From NCBI RefSeq assembly GCF_041468085.1, contig NZ_CP121017.1:1839501-1903500 (forward strand): DNA of 64,000 nt. The letters are read 5' to 3'. The notes below the pieces were generated by a model. That model was not told the DNA's origin. It did not search any database and worked only from the letters and a program-made list of their open reading frames with translations. Made by a program: the position numbers and the translations under genes. Positions 34,208 to 42,718 of this stretch are shown piece by piece; within the stretch, counting starts at the first letter, position 1, and each line of letters begins with the position of its first letter. The stretch is from Tistrella mobilis. GTDB taxonomy: Bacteria; Pseudomonadota; Alphaproteobacteria; Tistrellales; Tistrellaceae.

Positions 34208-35854
34208 GTGGCGAATACCATTTCAGACCTCAAGGCCCTGGCCGTCACGTCTTCCGGCATGGAAGTCGAGGTGCTGGGCTATCATGCCGTTGCCGATGGC
34301 GGCGGCGGCCTGTTTGCCTGGCGTGCGGGTGCCACCGCCACCGATGACGGTGGGCTGTGGATCGAAAGCACGGTGGCGACCGGCGGCCTCTGGCAGCGGA
34401 TCGTGGACAGCGCTGCCCCGGTCAGCGTGCGCTGGTGGGGTGCCCGCGGCGACGGCAGCACCGACGACACTGCCGCCATCCAGGCGGCGCTGGATGCGGG
34501 CTTCTCCGCCGTGCATCTGCCGACCGGCACCTATCCCGTGTCTGCGACCCTGACCGTGCCCGCCGGCACGATCGTGACCGGTGACGGTTCGGGCGCCTTC
34601 CGTCCGGCCAATGCCCGCACCACCATCGTCAAGACCAATGGCGACACCGCCGGCGACGCGGTGATGGAGACCGGGCAGTCCTGCACGATCCGTGACCTGA
34701 AGCTGCAGCCGCATAACGAAGCGGCGGTGACTTACGAGCGCGCGGTCTATCCCACCGGCACGGGCAACACCTCGATCGGTCTGCGGACCGGCTCGGCCAA
34801 CACGGTCGAGGACGTGGTCTCCCAGGGGTTCGCCGATTCGGCGCTGGTTCTGGGCACCACGACCAAGGTGATGCGCTGCCACATTTTCCGCTCGCGCCGG
34901 GGCATCACCACCAGCGGCTCGGACGGCATGATCACCAACAGCGTGACCATGTTCTGCCACGAGGCGGGCATCCTGCTGACGACCAATTACTGGATCGTCA
35001 CCGGCTGCCGCATCGAATGGAATGCCACCTACGGCATCCAGTCGAACAGCGGCGAGCACACTTTCACCGCCAACCTGTTCGACCGCAACGGCTGGGCCGG
35101 CCTGTACCTGAACGGCGGCTGGGGCAATGTGGTCAGCGGCAACTACTTCTCGCGCAACGGTGCCGGCGGCGACGGCAGCATGGGGCGCTGGAACTGGGCG
35201 GTGCCGGGCCACAACGCCTATCTGGCACCGCCGACCGTCGCCGACAGCTGCCACATCAAGATCTACTATCAGCGCGACTGCACCATCATCGGCAACCGCT
35301 ATCGCGCCGGCGTCGATGACGGCGGCAGCGGGGCGATGGCACCGGCCTATGTCTACAACATGGACGGTACCGCGGGTGTCACCTCGAACATCACCATCTT
35401 CGCCAATGCTGGCGAAGCCGGCTCGGGCAGTGGCTTCGGCGGTTATGCCGCCAGCTATCCGGGCGGGTCGGGCGTGTTCGGGGGCACCGACACCTCGGCG
35501 CAGCAGCTGGTCTATGGCCGGCCGGTGCGTCTGGGCTCGGTGACCATCCCCGGCATGTCGACGCCGCGTCAGCCCTATGGCCTGCCGCAGGCGGCCTCGG
35601 TCGACGTGCCGATCGGCGGTGCGATCGGCGGACGGATCAAGGTCTGGACCAATTCCTGGAACAGCACCCCGTCCTATGCGGAAGTCACCTTCGCCCGCGC
35701 TTCGGGCAGCGCCACCACGGCCACGGTGGCGATCGACAACGTCATCGGCACCAATGTCAGCACCGCGGCCATTTCGACCGATCCGGCGGTCATGACGGTG
35801 ACCTTCCCCGGCACCCGCTTCTACAACGTCTCCTACGACCTGCACACGATGTGA
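34208..35854 (+). CDS. Tailspike-like right-handed beta-helix protein (pectate-lyase-3 type)
   Basis: The 548-residue protein contains the motif WWGARGDGSTDDTAAIQAAL (about residues 77-96), typical of the pectate-lyase superfamily N-terminal turn in phage tailspikes and polysaccharide-degrading enzymes. Asn/Thr/Gly-rich beta-helix coils follow (GCRIEWNATYGIQSNSGEHT, GNYFSRNGAGGDGS), and the C-terminus is beta-rich. GAGGAG seven bases before a GTG at 34208 fixes the start as MANTISDLKAL. There is no signal peptide, no phage genes are adjacent, and a strong terminator follows. It may be a phage or exopolysaccharide relic, or a host-made depolymerase exported by another route. Confidence 0.75.
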   Translation: MANTISDLKALAVTSSGMEVEVLGYHAVADGGGGLFAWRAGATATDDGGLWIESTVATGGLWQRIVDSAAPVSVRWWGARGDGSTDDTAAIQAALDAGFSAVHLPTGTYPVSATLTVPAGTIVTGDGSGAFRPANARTTIVKTNGDTAGDAVMETGQSCTIRDLKLQPHNEAAVTYERAVYPTGTGNTSIGLRTGSANTVEDVVSQGFADSALVLGTTTKVMRCHIFRSRRGITTSGSDGMITNSVTMFCHEAGILLTTNYWIVTGCRIEWNATYGIQSNSGEHTFTANLFDRNGWAGLYLNGGWGNVVSGNYFSRNGAGGDGSMGRWNWAVPGHNAYLAPPTVADSCHIKIYYQRDCTIIGNRYRAGVDDGGSGAMAPAYVYNMDGTAGVTSNITIFANAGEAGSGSGFGGYAASYPGGSGVFGGTDTSAQQLVYGRPVRLGSVTIPGMSTPRQPYGLPQAASVDVPIGGAIGGRIKVWTNSWNSTPSYAEVTFARASGSATTATVAIDNVIGTNVSTAAISTDPAVMTVTFPGTRFYNVSYDLHTM

Positions 35855-35860
35855 GGTCAG

Positions 35861-35891
35861 ACCCGCCGGCCCGGTGCCGGCGGGTTTTTTT
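35861..35891 (+). terminator. Strong intrinsic terminator after beta-helix gene
   Basis: ACCCGCCGGC (35861-35870) pairs with GCCGGCGGGT (35876-35885) around CCGGT, and a run of seven T follows. It separates the gene from the convergent chemoreceptor gene, whose stop is five bases away. Confidence 0.93.
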
Positions 35892-35895
35892 CGGC

Positions 35896-37380
35896 TTACC
35901 GCGCCAGCACCGTCGCGGCCTGTTTGGTGGTCTGAACCGCGCCGGCGACGCGGCCGACCGCGTCCGAGATGCCGTCCAGGCTGCGGGTGACGGTGTCGAC
36001 CGCAGCGGCGGTGGTGTGCATATTGGCCGAAAGATCGCGGGTGACGACGCTCTGTTCCTCCACCGCGGCGGCCGTGGTGGTGACATGGTCGCGGACGGTG
36101 AGGATCGAGCCGCGGATGGTGCGCAGCGCTTCCGCCACCTCGCCCGACAGCCCCTGCATGCCCTCGATTTCGGCCGAGATGCGGGTGGTGGCGTCGGCCG
36201 ACTGGTTGGCGAGGGTCTTCACCTCGGTCGCGACCACCGCGAAGCCGCGGCCGGCCTCGCCCGCGCGTGCCGCTTCGATCGTGGCGTTGAGCGCGAGCAG
36301 GTTGATCTGGCCGGCAATGCCGCGGATCACCTCGACCACGCCTTCCATGGAGCGGGCGACGCCGTCCAGCCGCTGGGCGGCCTCGTCGGCGCGCGTGGCC
36401 CGGTCGACCGCGCCATCGGTCGCTTCCCGCGACTTCACCATGCTCTGCGAAATCTCGGCGATCGAGGCCGCCAGTTCCTCGGTGCCGGCGACCATCATCT
36501 GAACCGCGGCGCTGGTCTGGCCGGCGGCGGTGGCTGCGGCACCCGCTTCGCTGGTGGAGCGCGCGACCGCCCGGTCGATTTCGGCGAAATTCCGGTCGAT
36601 CAGGGTTTTGAGATCGGCCAGCATGTCGATCTGCCGGGTGATGTCGGTGGCATATTTCACCACCTTCACCGGCCGGCCCTCGGCATCCAGGATCGGGTTG
36701 TACGAGGCCTCGATCCAGACCGTGCGGCCGCCCTTGGCGATGCGCTTGAACTGCCGGGCCTGATACTCGCCGCGCCGCAAAGCGGTCCAGAATGCCCTGT
36801 AGTCGGCCGACTCGCGCTCGGCCGGCTCCACGAACATGGAATGCTGGCGGCCCTGAATCTCGTCCAGGCGATAGCCGATCACGTTCAGGAAATTGTCGTT
36901 CGCCCACAAGACCTTGCCGTCCAGATCGAACTCGATCACGGCCAGCGCCTTGCGGATTGCCCGCATCTGCCCGTCGAGGTCGGCGGCGGCGGCCTTTTCG
37001 GCGGTGATGTCGGTGGCGTATTTGACCACTTTCACCGGTCGGCCCGCGCCATCGAGCACCGGGTTGTACGAGGCCTCGATCCAGACGACTTTCCCGCCCT
37101 TGCCGATGCGCCGGAACTGCCGGGCCTGATACTCGCCGCGGCGCAACGCATCCCAGAAGGCGGTATAGGCCGGGGTCTCTCGCTCCGCTGCGTCGACCAG
37201 CATGCGGTGGTTCTGGCCCTTGATCTCGTCGAGTGAATAACCGACGAGGGCCAGAAAATTGGCATTGGCATCGAGTATCCGGCCATCCATGTCAAACGTG
37301 ATGATGGCCTGGGAGCGGTTGATGGCGGCAATCACTGCCTCGGCATCGGTCCGTCGACGCGGCGACAGGAAGTCGAACAT
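35896..37380 (-). CDS. Soluble methyl-accepting chemotaxis protein with duplicated PAS domains
   Basis: The 494-residue protein has no membrane segment. Two PAS-PAC units (about residues 10-130 and 135-250) are near copies: both contain [16 protein letters not shown] and [14 protein letters not shown], a clear tandem duplication. The C-terminal MCP signalling hairpin carries [20 protein letters not shown] and [21 protein letters not shown]-bearing cytoplasmic receptors often sense redox or oxygen through flavin or heme, but no ligand can be assigned. No che genes are in the window. A 14-bp palindrome precedes it. Confidence 0.93.
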   Translation of the reverse strand: MFDFLSPRRRTDAEAVIAAINRSQAIITFDMDGRILDANANFLALVGYSLDEIKGQNHRMLVDAAERETPAYTAFWDALRRGEYQARQFRRIGKGGKVVWIEASYNPVLDGAGRPVKVVKYATDITAEKAAAADLDGQMRAIRKALAVIEFDLDGKVLWANDNFLNVIGYRLDEIQGRQHSMFVEPAERESADYRAFWTALRRGEYQARQFKRIAKGGRTVWIEASYNPILDAEGRPVKVVKYATDITRQIDMLADLKTLIDRNFAEIDRAVARSTSEAGAAATAAGQTSAAVQMMVAGTEELAASIAEISQSMVKSREATDGAVDRATRADEAAQRLDGVARSMEGVVEVIRGIAGQINLLALNATIEAARAGEAGRGFAVVATEVKTLANQSADATTRISAEIEGMQGLSGEVAEALRTIRGSILTVRDHVTTTAAAVEEQSVVTRDLSANMHTTAAAVDTVTRSLDGISDAVGRVAGAVQTTKQAATVLAR

Positions 37381-37404
37381 GTATCGTCCCTCATGATCTG
37401 ATCT

Positions 37405-37418
37405 GTTCTGGCCAGAAC
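37405..37418. promoter_or_regulatory. 14-bp palindrome upstream of chemoreceptor gene
   Basis: GTTCTGGCCAGAAC is a perfect palindrome with no gap, 25 bp before the start codon. It is probably an operator for an unidentified regulator. Confidence 0.4.
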
Positions 37419-37720
37419 GACATCGATGACGAGCCTTGCCTCTCAGGTAGAAAGGCTGCAGAGCGGCATGATCTTAGCGGCGCACCCAAAATCAGGTGTG
37501 TATGCGGCGTGCAGGCATATTGATGTTCGGTGCCTTAAATTTTCATTAGCGGACACAAGTAAATTCTCTGGTCTGTAGAACCAGATGCAGAAGGCATTAT
37601 CTTATCAACCCTATGGAAATGAATCTGGCGACTTCATGCACGACATTCAGGGGGGCGCTCGCAGACCCAGCGTCGACATCCCGAAAACGGCGGTTTGCCC
37701 AGCCGGCATGCAACCAACAT

Positions 37721-37745
37721 GACTGATCGAAAATTCCGATCAGTC
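37721..37745. promoter_or_regulatory. 9-bp inverted repeat upstream of hydro-lyase/TRAP operon
   Basis: GACTGATCG and CGATCAGTC flank AAAATTC, 116 bp before the hydro-lyase ATG. No T-run follows, so an operator for the TRAP island is more likely than a terminator. Confidence 0.4.
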
Positions 37746-37860
37746 ACCATCCAAACGAATCATTGGACCCGCTCAGTCAGGACGGCGTAGCCTCAGTGAC
37801 ACGGAGATGCCATGGGAGGGTATCTCCGGCCCCCAATGACGACAGGACGGACGGGACGAG

Positions 37861-38688
37861 ATGGCGGCAGGCATCAGGCATGCGGCGACGGGAGAGCTGT
37901 GTTCGGATCGGGCCGACCCGGCGATGTGCCGGGCAGAGATCCGCAGTGGCGCCTTCACCGGGCAGACCGCAGGGCTCGCCCCCGGCTTCGTGCAGGGCAA
38001 TGTGATCATCCTGCCCGCATCCCATGCCGCGGATTTCCTGCGTTTCGCCCAGGCCAACCCCAAGCCCTGCCCGCTGCTGGCGGTGGGCGAGCCGGGCGAT
38101 CCGATGCTGCCCGGGCTTGGCGCCGATATCGACATCCGCAGCGACGTGCCGCGCTATCGCGTGTTTCGCGATGGCGTCGCCGCGGCGGAGGAACCCACCG
38201 ATATCGGCGATCTCTGGCAGGATGATTTCGTCACCTTCGTGATCGGCTGCTCCTTCTCGTTCGAAGAGGCGCTGATCCAGGACGGGCTGGAGGTGCGCCA
38301 TGTCGCCCTCGGCCGCAATGTGCCGATGTATCGCAGCTCCATTCCGCTCAACCCCGCCGGCCGTTTCGGCGGCGGCATGGTGGTGTCGATGCGGCCGTTC
38401 CGGGCGGCGGATGCCATCCGGGCGATCCAGGTCACCAGCCGCTTTCCGGCGGTGCACGGCGCGCCGGTGCATCTGGGTGATCCGGCGGAGATCGGTATCG
38501 CCAACCCGGCCCGCGCCGATTTCGGCGACGATCCGGTGATGGAAGAGGGGGAGATTCCGGTCTTCTGGGCCTGCGGCGTCACGCCCCAGGTGGCGGTGGA
38601 AGCGGCGAAGCCGCCGATCGCCATTGCCCATGCCCCCGGACATATGCTGATCACCGATCTGCGCAATGCGCGGCTGGCGGTGATCTGA
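37861..38688 (+). CDS. Putative hydro-lyase, DUF1445/YcsI family
   Basis: The 275-residue protein begins with [20 protein letters not shown], the hallmark of the DUF1445 family, followed by [34 protein letters not shown] and [20 protein letters not shown]. Relatives include YcsI proteins and the domain of mitochondrial D-glutamate cyclase, which interconverts D-glutamate and 5-oxoproline. The substrate here is unknown. Being first in an operon with a TRAP transporter, a DUF2848 protein and an amidase, it probably handles a small imported acid, amide or lactam. Confidence 0.87.
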   Translation: MAAGIRHAATGELCSDRADPAMCRAEIRSGAFTGQTAGLAPGFVQGNVIILPASHAADFLRFAQANPKPCPLLAVGEPGDPMLPGLGADIDIRSDVPRYRVFRDGVAAAEEPTDIGDLWQDDFVTFVIGCSFSFEEALIQDGLEVRHVALGRNVPMYRSSIPLNPAGRFGGGMVVSMRPFRAADAIRAIQVTSRFPAVHGAPVHLGDPAEIGIANPARADFGDDPVMEEGEIPVFWACGVTPQVAVEAAKPPIAIAHAPGHMLITDLRNARLAVI

Positions 38689-38764
38689 CGAGCCGACAGG
38701 ACCAATCGACGGGATCGGGCGGCAACGCAACCGCCCGACGACTGACACAGGAGTTCAGGATCAG

Positions 38765-39841
38765 ATGACCAGCATCAGCAAGGCCCTTCTCGCCGGCGTG
38801 GCACTTCCGGCGGCAACCCTCGCCCTTCTGGCGGTGCCGGCGTCGGCTGCCGACATCCCGCCCGCCAAGCTCAGCTTCGTTGGCAGCTGGAGCGGGCTCA
38901 GCCTGCACAAGAATTTCGAGAAGCCGTTCTGGTCCGAGACCCTGCCTGCCGACAGCAAGGGCGCCGTCGAGGTTCAGGTCACCACCTTCGACCAGATGGG
39001 CCTGGCGGGGGCCGAGGTCTACCGCCTGCTGTCGCGCGGCGTGTTCACCATCGGTGCCACCGTCGCCGACTACTCGATCGAGGATGCGCCCGAGATCGAA
39101 GGCCTGGACATGCCGATGATCGCGCCGGGTGTCGCCGATGCGAAGAAGGTGGTGGAGGCCTATCGCCCGACCCTGAACGAGGCCTTCGGCAAGCGCTTCA
39201 ACGCCGAAATCCTGGCGGTCGTGCCCTATCCCAGCCAGATCGTGTTCTGCAACGCGCCGATCGCAAGCCTGGCCGATCTGAAGGGCAAGAAGGTCCGCGC
39301 CAGCGGCCGCACCACCGCCGAATTCCTGAACGCCGTCGGTGCCGAGGGCATCACGCTCGCCTTCTCGGAAGTGCCGGCCGCCCTTCAGCGCAAGGTGGTC
39401 GACTGCGCCGTCACCGGCTCGCTGTCGGGCTACAGCTCGGGCTGGCACGAGGTCTCGACCCATCTTCTGCCCATGCCGCTCGGCGGCTGGGACTATGTCG
39501 TGACCGCGGTCAACAAGGACAAATGGGCCGAGGTCGACCCGGCGACGCAGAAGTTCATCCAGCACGAGATCGCGACCAAGTTCGAGACCCCGGTCTGGAA
39601 CGCCGCCGTGGGCGAGACCGTCGAAGGCATCGCCTGCCTCACCGGCAAGGGCAACTGCACCCGCGGCGCAACCGGCAAGATGACCCTGGTTCAGGTGACC
39701 GACGGCGACCGCGATCTGGCCCGCAAGGTGCTGACCGAGACCATCCTGCCCGGCTGGGCCGGCCGCGTCGATCCGGCGGTGGTCACGGCCTGGAACGGCA
39801 GCGTGGGGGCGGTCACCGGCCTGACGGCGGCGAAGAAGTGA
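38765..39841 (+). CDS. TRAP transporter substrate-binding protein (DctP type)
   Basis: This is a 358-residue periplasmic binding protein with a signal peptide (MTSISKALLAGVALPAATLA, cleavage after ASA near residue 28). The TRAP/DctP fold is shown by KVRASGRTTAEFLNAVGAEG, then AFSEVPAALQRKVVDCAVTG and the helper motif GWDYVVTAVNKDKW. The Arg in VRASGR is the usual carboxylate-binding residue, pointing to an organic acid ligand. It is followed by the small and large permease genes on the same strand. Confidence 0.92.
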   Translation: MTSISKALLAGVALPAATLALLAVPASAADIPPAKLSFVGSWSGLSLHKNFEKPFWSETLPADSKGAVEVQVTTFDQMGLAGAEVYRLLSRGVFTIGATVADYSIEDAPEIEGLDMPMIAPGVADAKKVVEAYRPTLNEAFGKRFNAEILAVVPYPSQIVFCNAPIASLADLKGKKVRASGRTTAEFLNAVGAEGITLAFSEVPAALQRKVVDCAVTGSLSGYSSGWHEVSTHLLPMPLGGWDYVVTAVNKDKWAEVDPATQKFIQHEIATKFETPVWNAAVGETVEGIACLTGKGNCTRGATGKMTLVQVTDGDRDLARKVLTETILPGWAGRVDPAVVTAWNGSVGAVTGLTAAKK

Positions 39842-39904
39842 TCGCAGCCTTCACGTAAGATCAGTCTCCGTCTCCAGCCACCAGCCGCCGCAGGAACCGA
39901 CCCC

Positions 39905-40513
39905 ATGACCAGAACCGCCCCTACCGGTCCGCTCGTCCGAACCCTCGATTGCCTTCTGGGCATATCGACCAGGATCAGCCGGGCAGGGGTCTGGGCCTGC
40001 GGCGCGCTGCTGTTTGCCGCCGTGGCGATGATCGTGATCGAGATCGTGCTCCGGGCCTTCGGCTCGTCGCTGCACGGCGCACATGAACTCTCGGGCTATG
40101 TGCTGGCCATCGTCACCTCCTGGGGGCTGGCCTGGGCGCTGATTGAAAAGGCGCATATCCGGATCGATGTGATTTACATGCGGGTCGGGCCACGGCTGCG
40201 GACCGTGCTCGACCTGATCGCGATCCTGATGATGGCGCTGTTCGTGGTGGTGCTGCTCTCCCAGGTCTGGGAACTGGTCGCCGGCACGCTGAAGCGCGGT
40301 TCCACCGCCAACACGCCGCTGCAGACCCCGCTCTGGATCCCGCAGATGCTGTGGATGGCGGGCCTGGTCTGGTTCGCCTTCACGGTCTTCGTGCTGGCCG
40401 CCCGCACCGTGCTCGGCGCATTGACCGGCGACCGCGATGCCGTGGCCCGCGTCTGGGGCAATCGCAGCATCGAGGAAGAGATCGCGGAGAACGACCACTC
40501 GACGCGCGGCTGA
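39905..40513 (+). CDS. TRAP transporter small permease (DctQ type)
   Basis: The 202-residue protein has four predicted membrane helices, beginning WACGALLFAAVAMIVIEIVL, and the typical loop LSGYVLAIVTSWGLAWALIE with KAHIRIDV. DctQ-type subunits tie the binding protein to the large permease and have no known separate function. It lies between dctP and dctM genes. Confidence 0.9.
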   Translation: MTRTAPTGPLVRTLDCLLGISTRISRAGVWACGALLFAAVAMIVIEIVLRAFGSSLHGAHELSGYVLAIVTSWGLAWALIEKAHIRIDVIYMRVGPRLRTVLDLIAILMMALFVVVLLSQVWELVAGTLKRGSTANTPLQTPLWIPQMLWMAGLVWFAFTVFVLAARTVLGALTGDRDAVARVWGNRSIEEEIAENDHSTRG

Positions 40514-40586
40514 CCTGCCGCCGCCAGCATCTCCGTATCCCTCCGCCTCGCTCCGCCCGTCAGCCTCCTCAGGGGAATCTCGTCCC

Positions 40587-41873
40587 GTGCTCGGCATCGC
40601 CCTTGTCGTCCTGCTCGTCCTGCTTCTGCTCAGCGTGCCCATCGCGGCCACACTGGTCGGCCTCGGCCTGTTTCTCGACCAGACCTTCTCGTTCTTCCCG
40701 CTCTACAAGGCGATGGGCGAGGTGTTCTGGAGCGCGAGCAACAGCTTCCTGCTGATCGCGGTGCCGCTTTTCGTGCTGCTGGGAGAGATCCTGGTCCGGG
40801 CCGGCATCGCCGGGCGCACCTATGCGGCGCTCGACAAATGGCTGTCCTGGATGCCGGGGGGGCTGCTCCACGCCAATATCGGCACGGCGACGCTGTTCTC
40901 GGCCACGTCGGGCTCGTCGGTCGCCACCGCGGCGACCGTGGGTTCGGTCGCCATGCCGCAGGCCAGGGCGCTCGGCTATGACGACCGGCTGTTCGCAGGC
41001 TCGATCGCGGCCGGCGGCACGCTCGGCATCATGATCCCGCCCTCGATCAACCTGATCGTCTACGGCTTCCTGACCGAGACCTCCATCCCGCGCCTGTTCC
41101 TGGCCGGCCTCGTCCCCGGCCTGCTGCTCGCTGCCCTGTTCATGGCGACTGCTGCCATCACCTGCACGCTCCGCCCCGAGCTTGGCGGCCCCCGCCGGCC
41201 GGCGCGCTGGTCGGAACGGCTCCGGGCGCTGCCCGACCTGCTGCCCGTGCTGGGCCTGTTCGCGGTGATCGTGGGCTCGATCTATGCCGGCTGGGCGACG
41301 CCGACCGAGGCGGCGGCGCTGGGTGTGGTTGCGGCACTTGCGCTCTCGATCGCCAACCGCACCTTCAATCTGCGCATGCTGAAAGAGGCGGTTGAAAGCG
41401 CGGTCAAGACCACCGCGATGATCATGCTGATCATCATATCGGCCTATTTCCTCAACTTCGTGCTGGCCGGCGCCGGCGTCACCCGCCAGCTGGCCGCCCT
41501 GATCGACGGGCTGGGCTTCGGCGCCTATGGCATGCTCGCCTGCATCATCCTGCTCTACATCATCCTCGGCTTCTTCATCGAGACCCTGTCGCTGATGGTG
41601 ATCACCATCCCGATCGTCGCCCCGGTGGTGATCGCCCTCGGCTTCGACCCGATCTGGTTCGGCGTGCTGCTGATTCTGATGATCGAAATGGCGCTGATCA
41701 CGCCGCCGGTCGGGCTCAACCTCTATGTCGTCCAGGGTGTGGGCGGGGGAATCTCGCTCAACCGGGTGATGACCGGCGCCTTGCCCTTCGTCGCCGCCAT
41801 GCTGGTGATGGCGTTGCTGCTGGTGCTCTTCCCCGACATCGCCCTCTATCTGCCGGGGGCCATGGCGGGCTGA
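40587..41873 (+). CDS. TRAP transporter large permease (DctM type)
   Basis: The 428-residue membrane protein has about twelve helices and DctM motifs: NSFLLIAVPLFVLLGEILVR, then TLGIMIPPSINLIVYGFLTE and ALITPPVGLNLYVVQGVGG. This subunit carries sodium-coupled solute flow. The start is a GTG at 40587 behind AGGGGA. Earlier in-frame starts overlap the dctQ-type gene and lack a Shine-Dalgarno sequence. With the preceding two genes it makes a complete TRAP system. Confidence 0.92.
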   Translation: MLGIALVVLLVLLLLSVPIAATLVGLGLFLDQTFSFFPLYKAMGEVFWSASNSFLLIAVPLFVLLGEILVRAGIAGRTYAALDKWLSWMPGGLLHANIGTATLFSATSGSSVATAATVGSVAMPQARALGYDDRLFAGSIAAGGTLGIMIPPSINLIVYGFLTETSIPRLFLAGLVPGLLLAALFMATAAITCTLRPELGGPRRPARWSERLRALPDLLPVLGLFAVIVGSIYAGWATPTEAAALGVVAALALSIANRTFNLRMLKEAVESAVKTTAMIMLIIISAYFLNFVLAGAGVTRQLAALIDGLGFGAYGMLACIILLYIILGFFIETLSLMVITIPIVAPVVIALGFDPIWFGVLLILMIEMALITPPVGLNLYVVQGVGGGISLNRVMTGALPFVAAMLVMALLLVLFPDIALYLPGAMAG

Positions 41874-41971
41874 TCCCGCCGCCCCCCGCGCCAGTCCGCT
41901 TCCGCAGTCCAGATCGCAGATCACTGCCAACCTCCGGGCCCGACCGCCCGTTCAGAGGAGACGCCCCCCTC

Positions 41972-42652
41972 ATGTCCGTCATCAGCCTCGACACCACCGA
42001 AGGCACCCGCCGGATCGACGTTACCGAGCTGGTCATCGCCGGCTGGGCCGGCCGCGACCGCCATCATGTGGAAGAACATATCCGCGAGCTGGAGGCGATC
42101 GGCGTGCCGCGCCCGTCCAGGGTGCCGCTGTTCTACCGGCTCTCGGCCCAGATGCTGACCCAGGACGAGACCATCGAGGTTCTGGGCCCCGACAGCTCGG
42201 GCGAGGCCGAGGCGGTGCTGGTCGGCGATGCCGACGGCACGATCTGGGTGACGGTCGGCTCCGATCATACCGACCGGCGGGTGGAGGCCTATTCGGTCGC
42301 CGTGTCCAAGCAGATGTGCCCCAAGCCGGTCGCCCGCGACGCCTGGCGCTTTGACGAGGTCGCCCCGCATTGGGACCGGCTGATCCTGCGCTCCCGCGCT
42401 GTCTTCGGCACCGAGGCGGTGCTTTATCAGGAAGGTCCGGTGAACGGATTGCTTGACCCGCGGGAGCTGGTTCGGGACTACAATGCCGGCCGGGAGGGTC
42501 TGGCCCCCGGCCAGGCGATGCTCTGCGGCACGCTCGCGGTCATCGGCGGCATCCGCCCGGCCGACGCTTTCGAGGTCCAGTTGGAGGACCCCGTGCTTGG
42601 CCGGCGGATCACGCACCGCTATACCCCGAAGATCCTGCCCGTGGTCGCCTGA
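41972..42652 (+). CDS. DUF2848 protein of unknown function
   Basis: The 226-residue protein is recognised by family pattern only: VTELVIAGWAGRDRHHVEEH, then SRVPLFYRLSAQMLTQ, VTVGSDHTDRRVEAYSVAVS and VARDAWRFDEVAPHWDRL. The GSDHTDR segment suggests a metal or acid binding pocket, and distant similarity to the fumarylacetoacetate hydrolase fold has been suggested for this family; neither is proved here. It is encoded between the TRAP permease and an amidase, with GAGGAGA before the ATG, so it likely takes part in breaking down the imported compound. Confidence 0.8.
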   Translation: MSVISLDTTEGTRRIDVTELVIAGWAGRDRHHVEEHIRELEAIGVPRPSRVPLFYRLSAQMLTQDETIEVLGPDSSGEAEAVLVGDADGTIWVTVGSDHTDRRVEAYSVAVSKQMCPKPVARDAWRFDEVAPHWDRLILRSRAVFGTEAVLYQEGPVNGLLDPRELVRDYNAGREGLAPGQAMLCGTLAVIGGIRPADAFEVQLEDPVLGRRITHRYTPKILPVVA

Positions 42653-42718
42653 TCCCGCGGCGCCGGGGCTTCGTAACAGGCTTCGCCTTCATAACAGTCC
42701 GACGAGGAAGCGCGCGAG

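Larger units (their letters stand above)
37381..37860. other. 480-bp AT-richer divergent intergenic region
   Basis: No gene was found between the chemoreceptor (minus) and hydro-lyase (plus) genes. The base composition is noticeably more AT-rich than the surroundings (37490-37640). It contains a palindrome at 37405-37418 and a 9-bp-arm inverted repeat at 37721-37745. The remainder shows nothing recognisable. Confidence 0.6.

Noticed and set aside
34223-36907. An 894-codon minus-strand open frame opposite the beta-helix and chemoreceptor genes
   Set aside because: It is a by-product of high GC content. It crosses a strong terminator and two well-supported genes, and its translation is His/Gly/Arg-rich with no domain.
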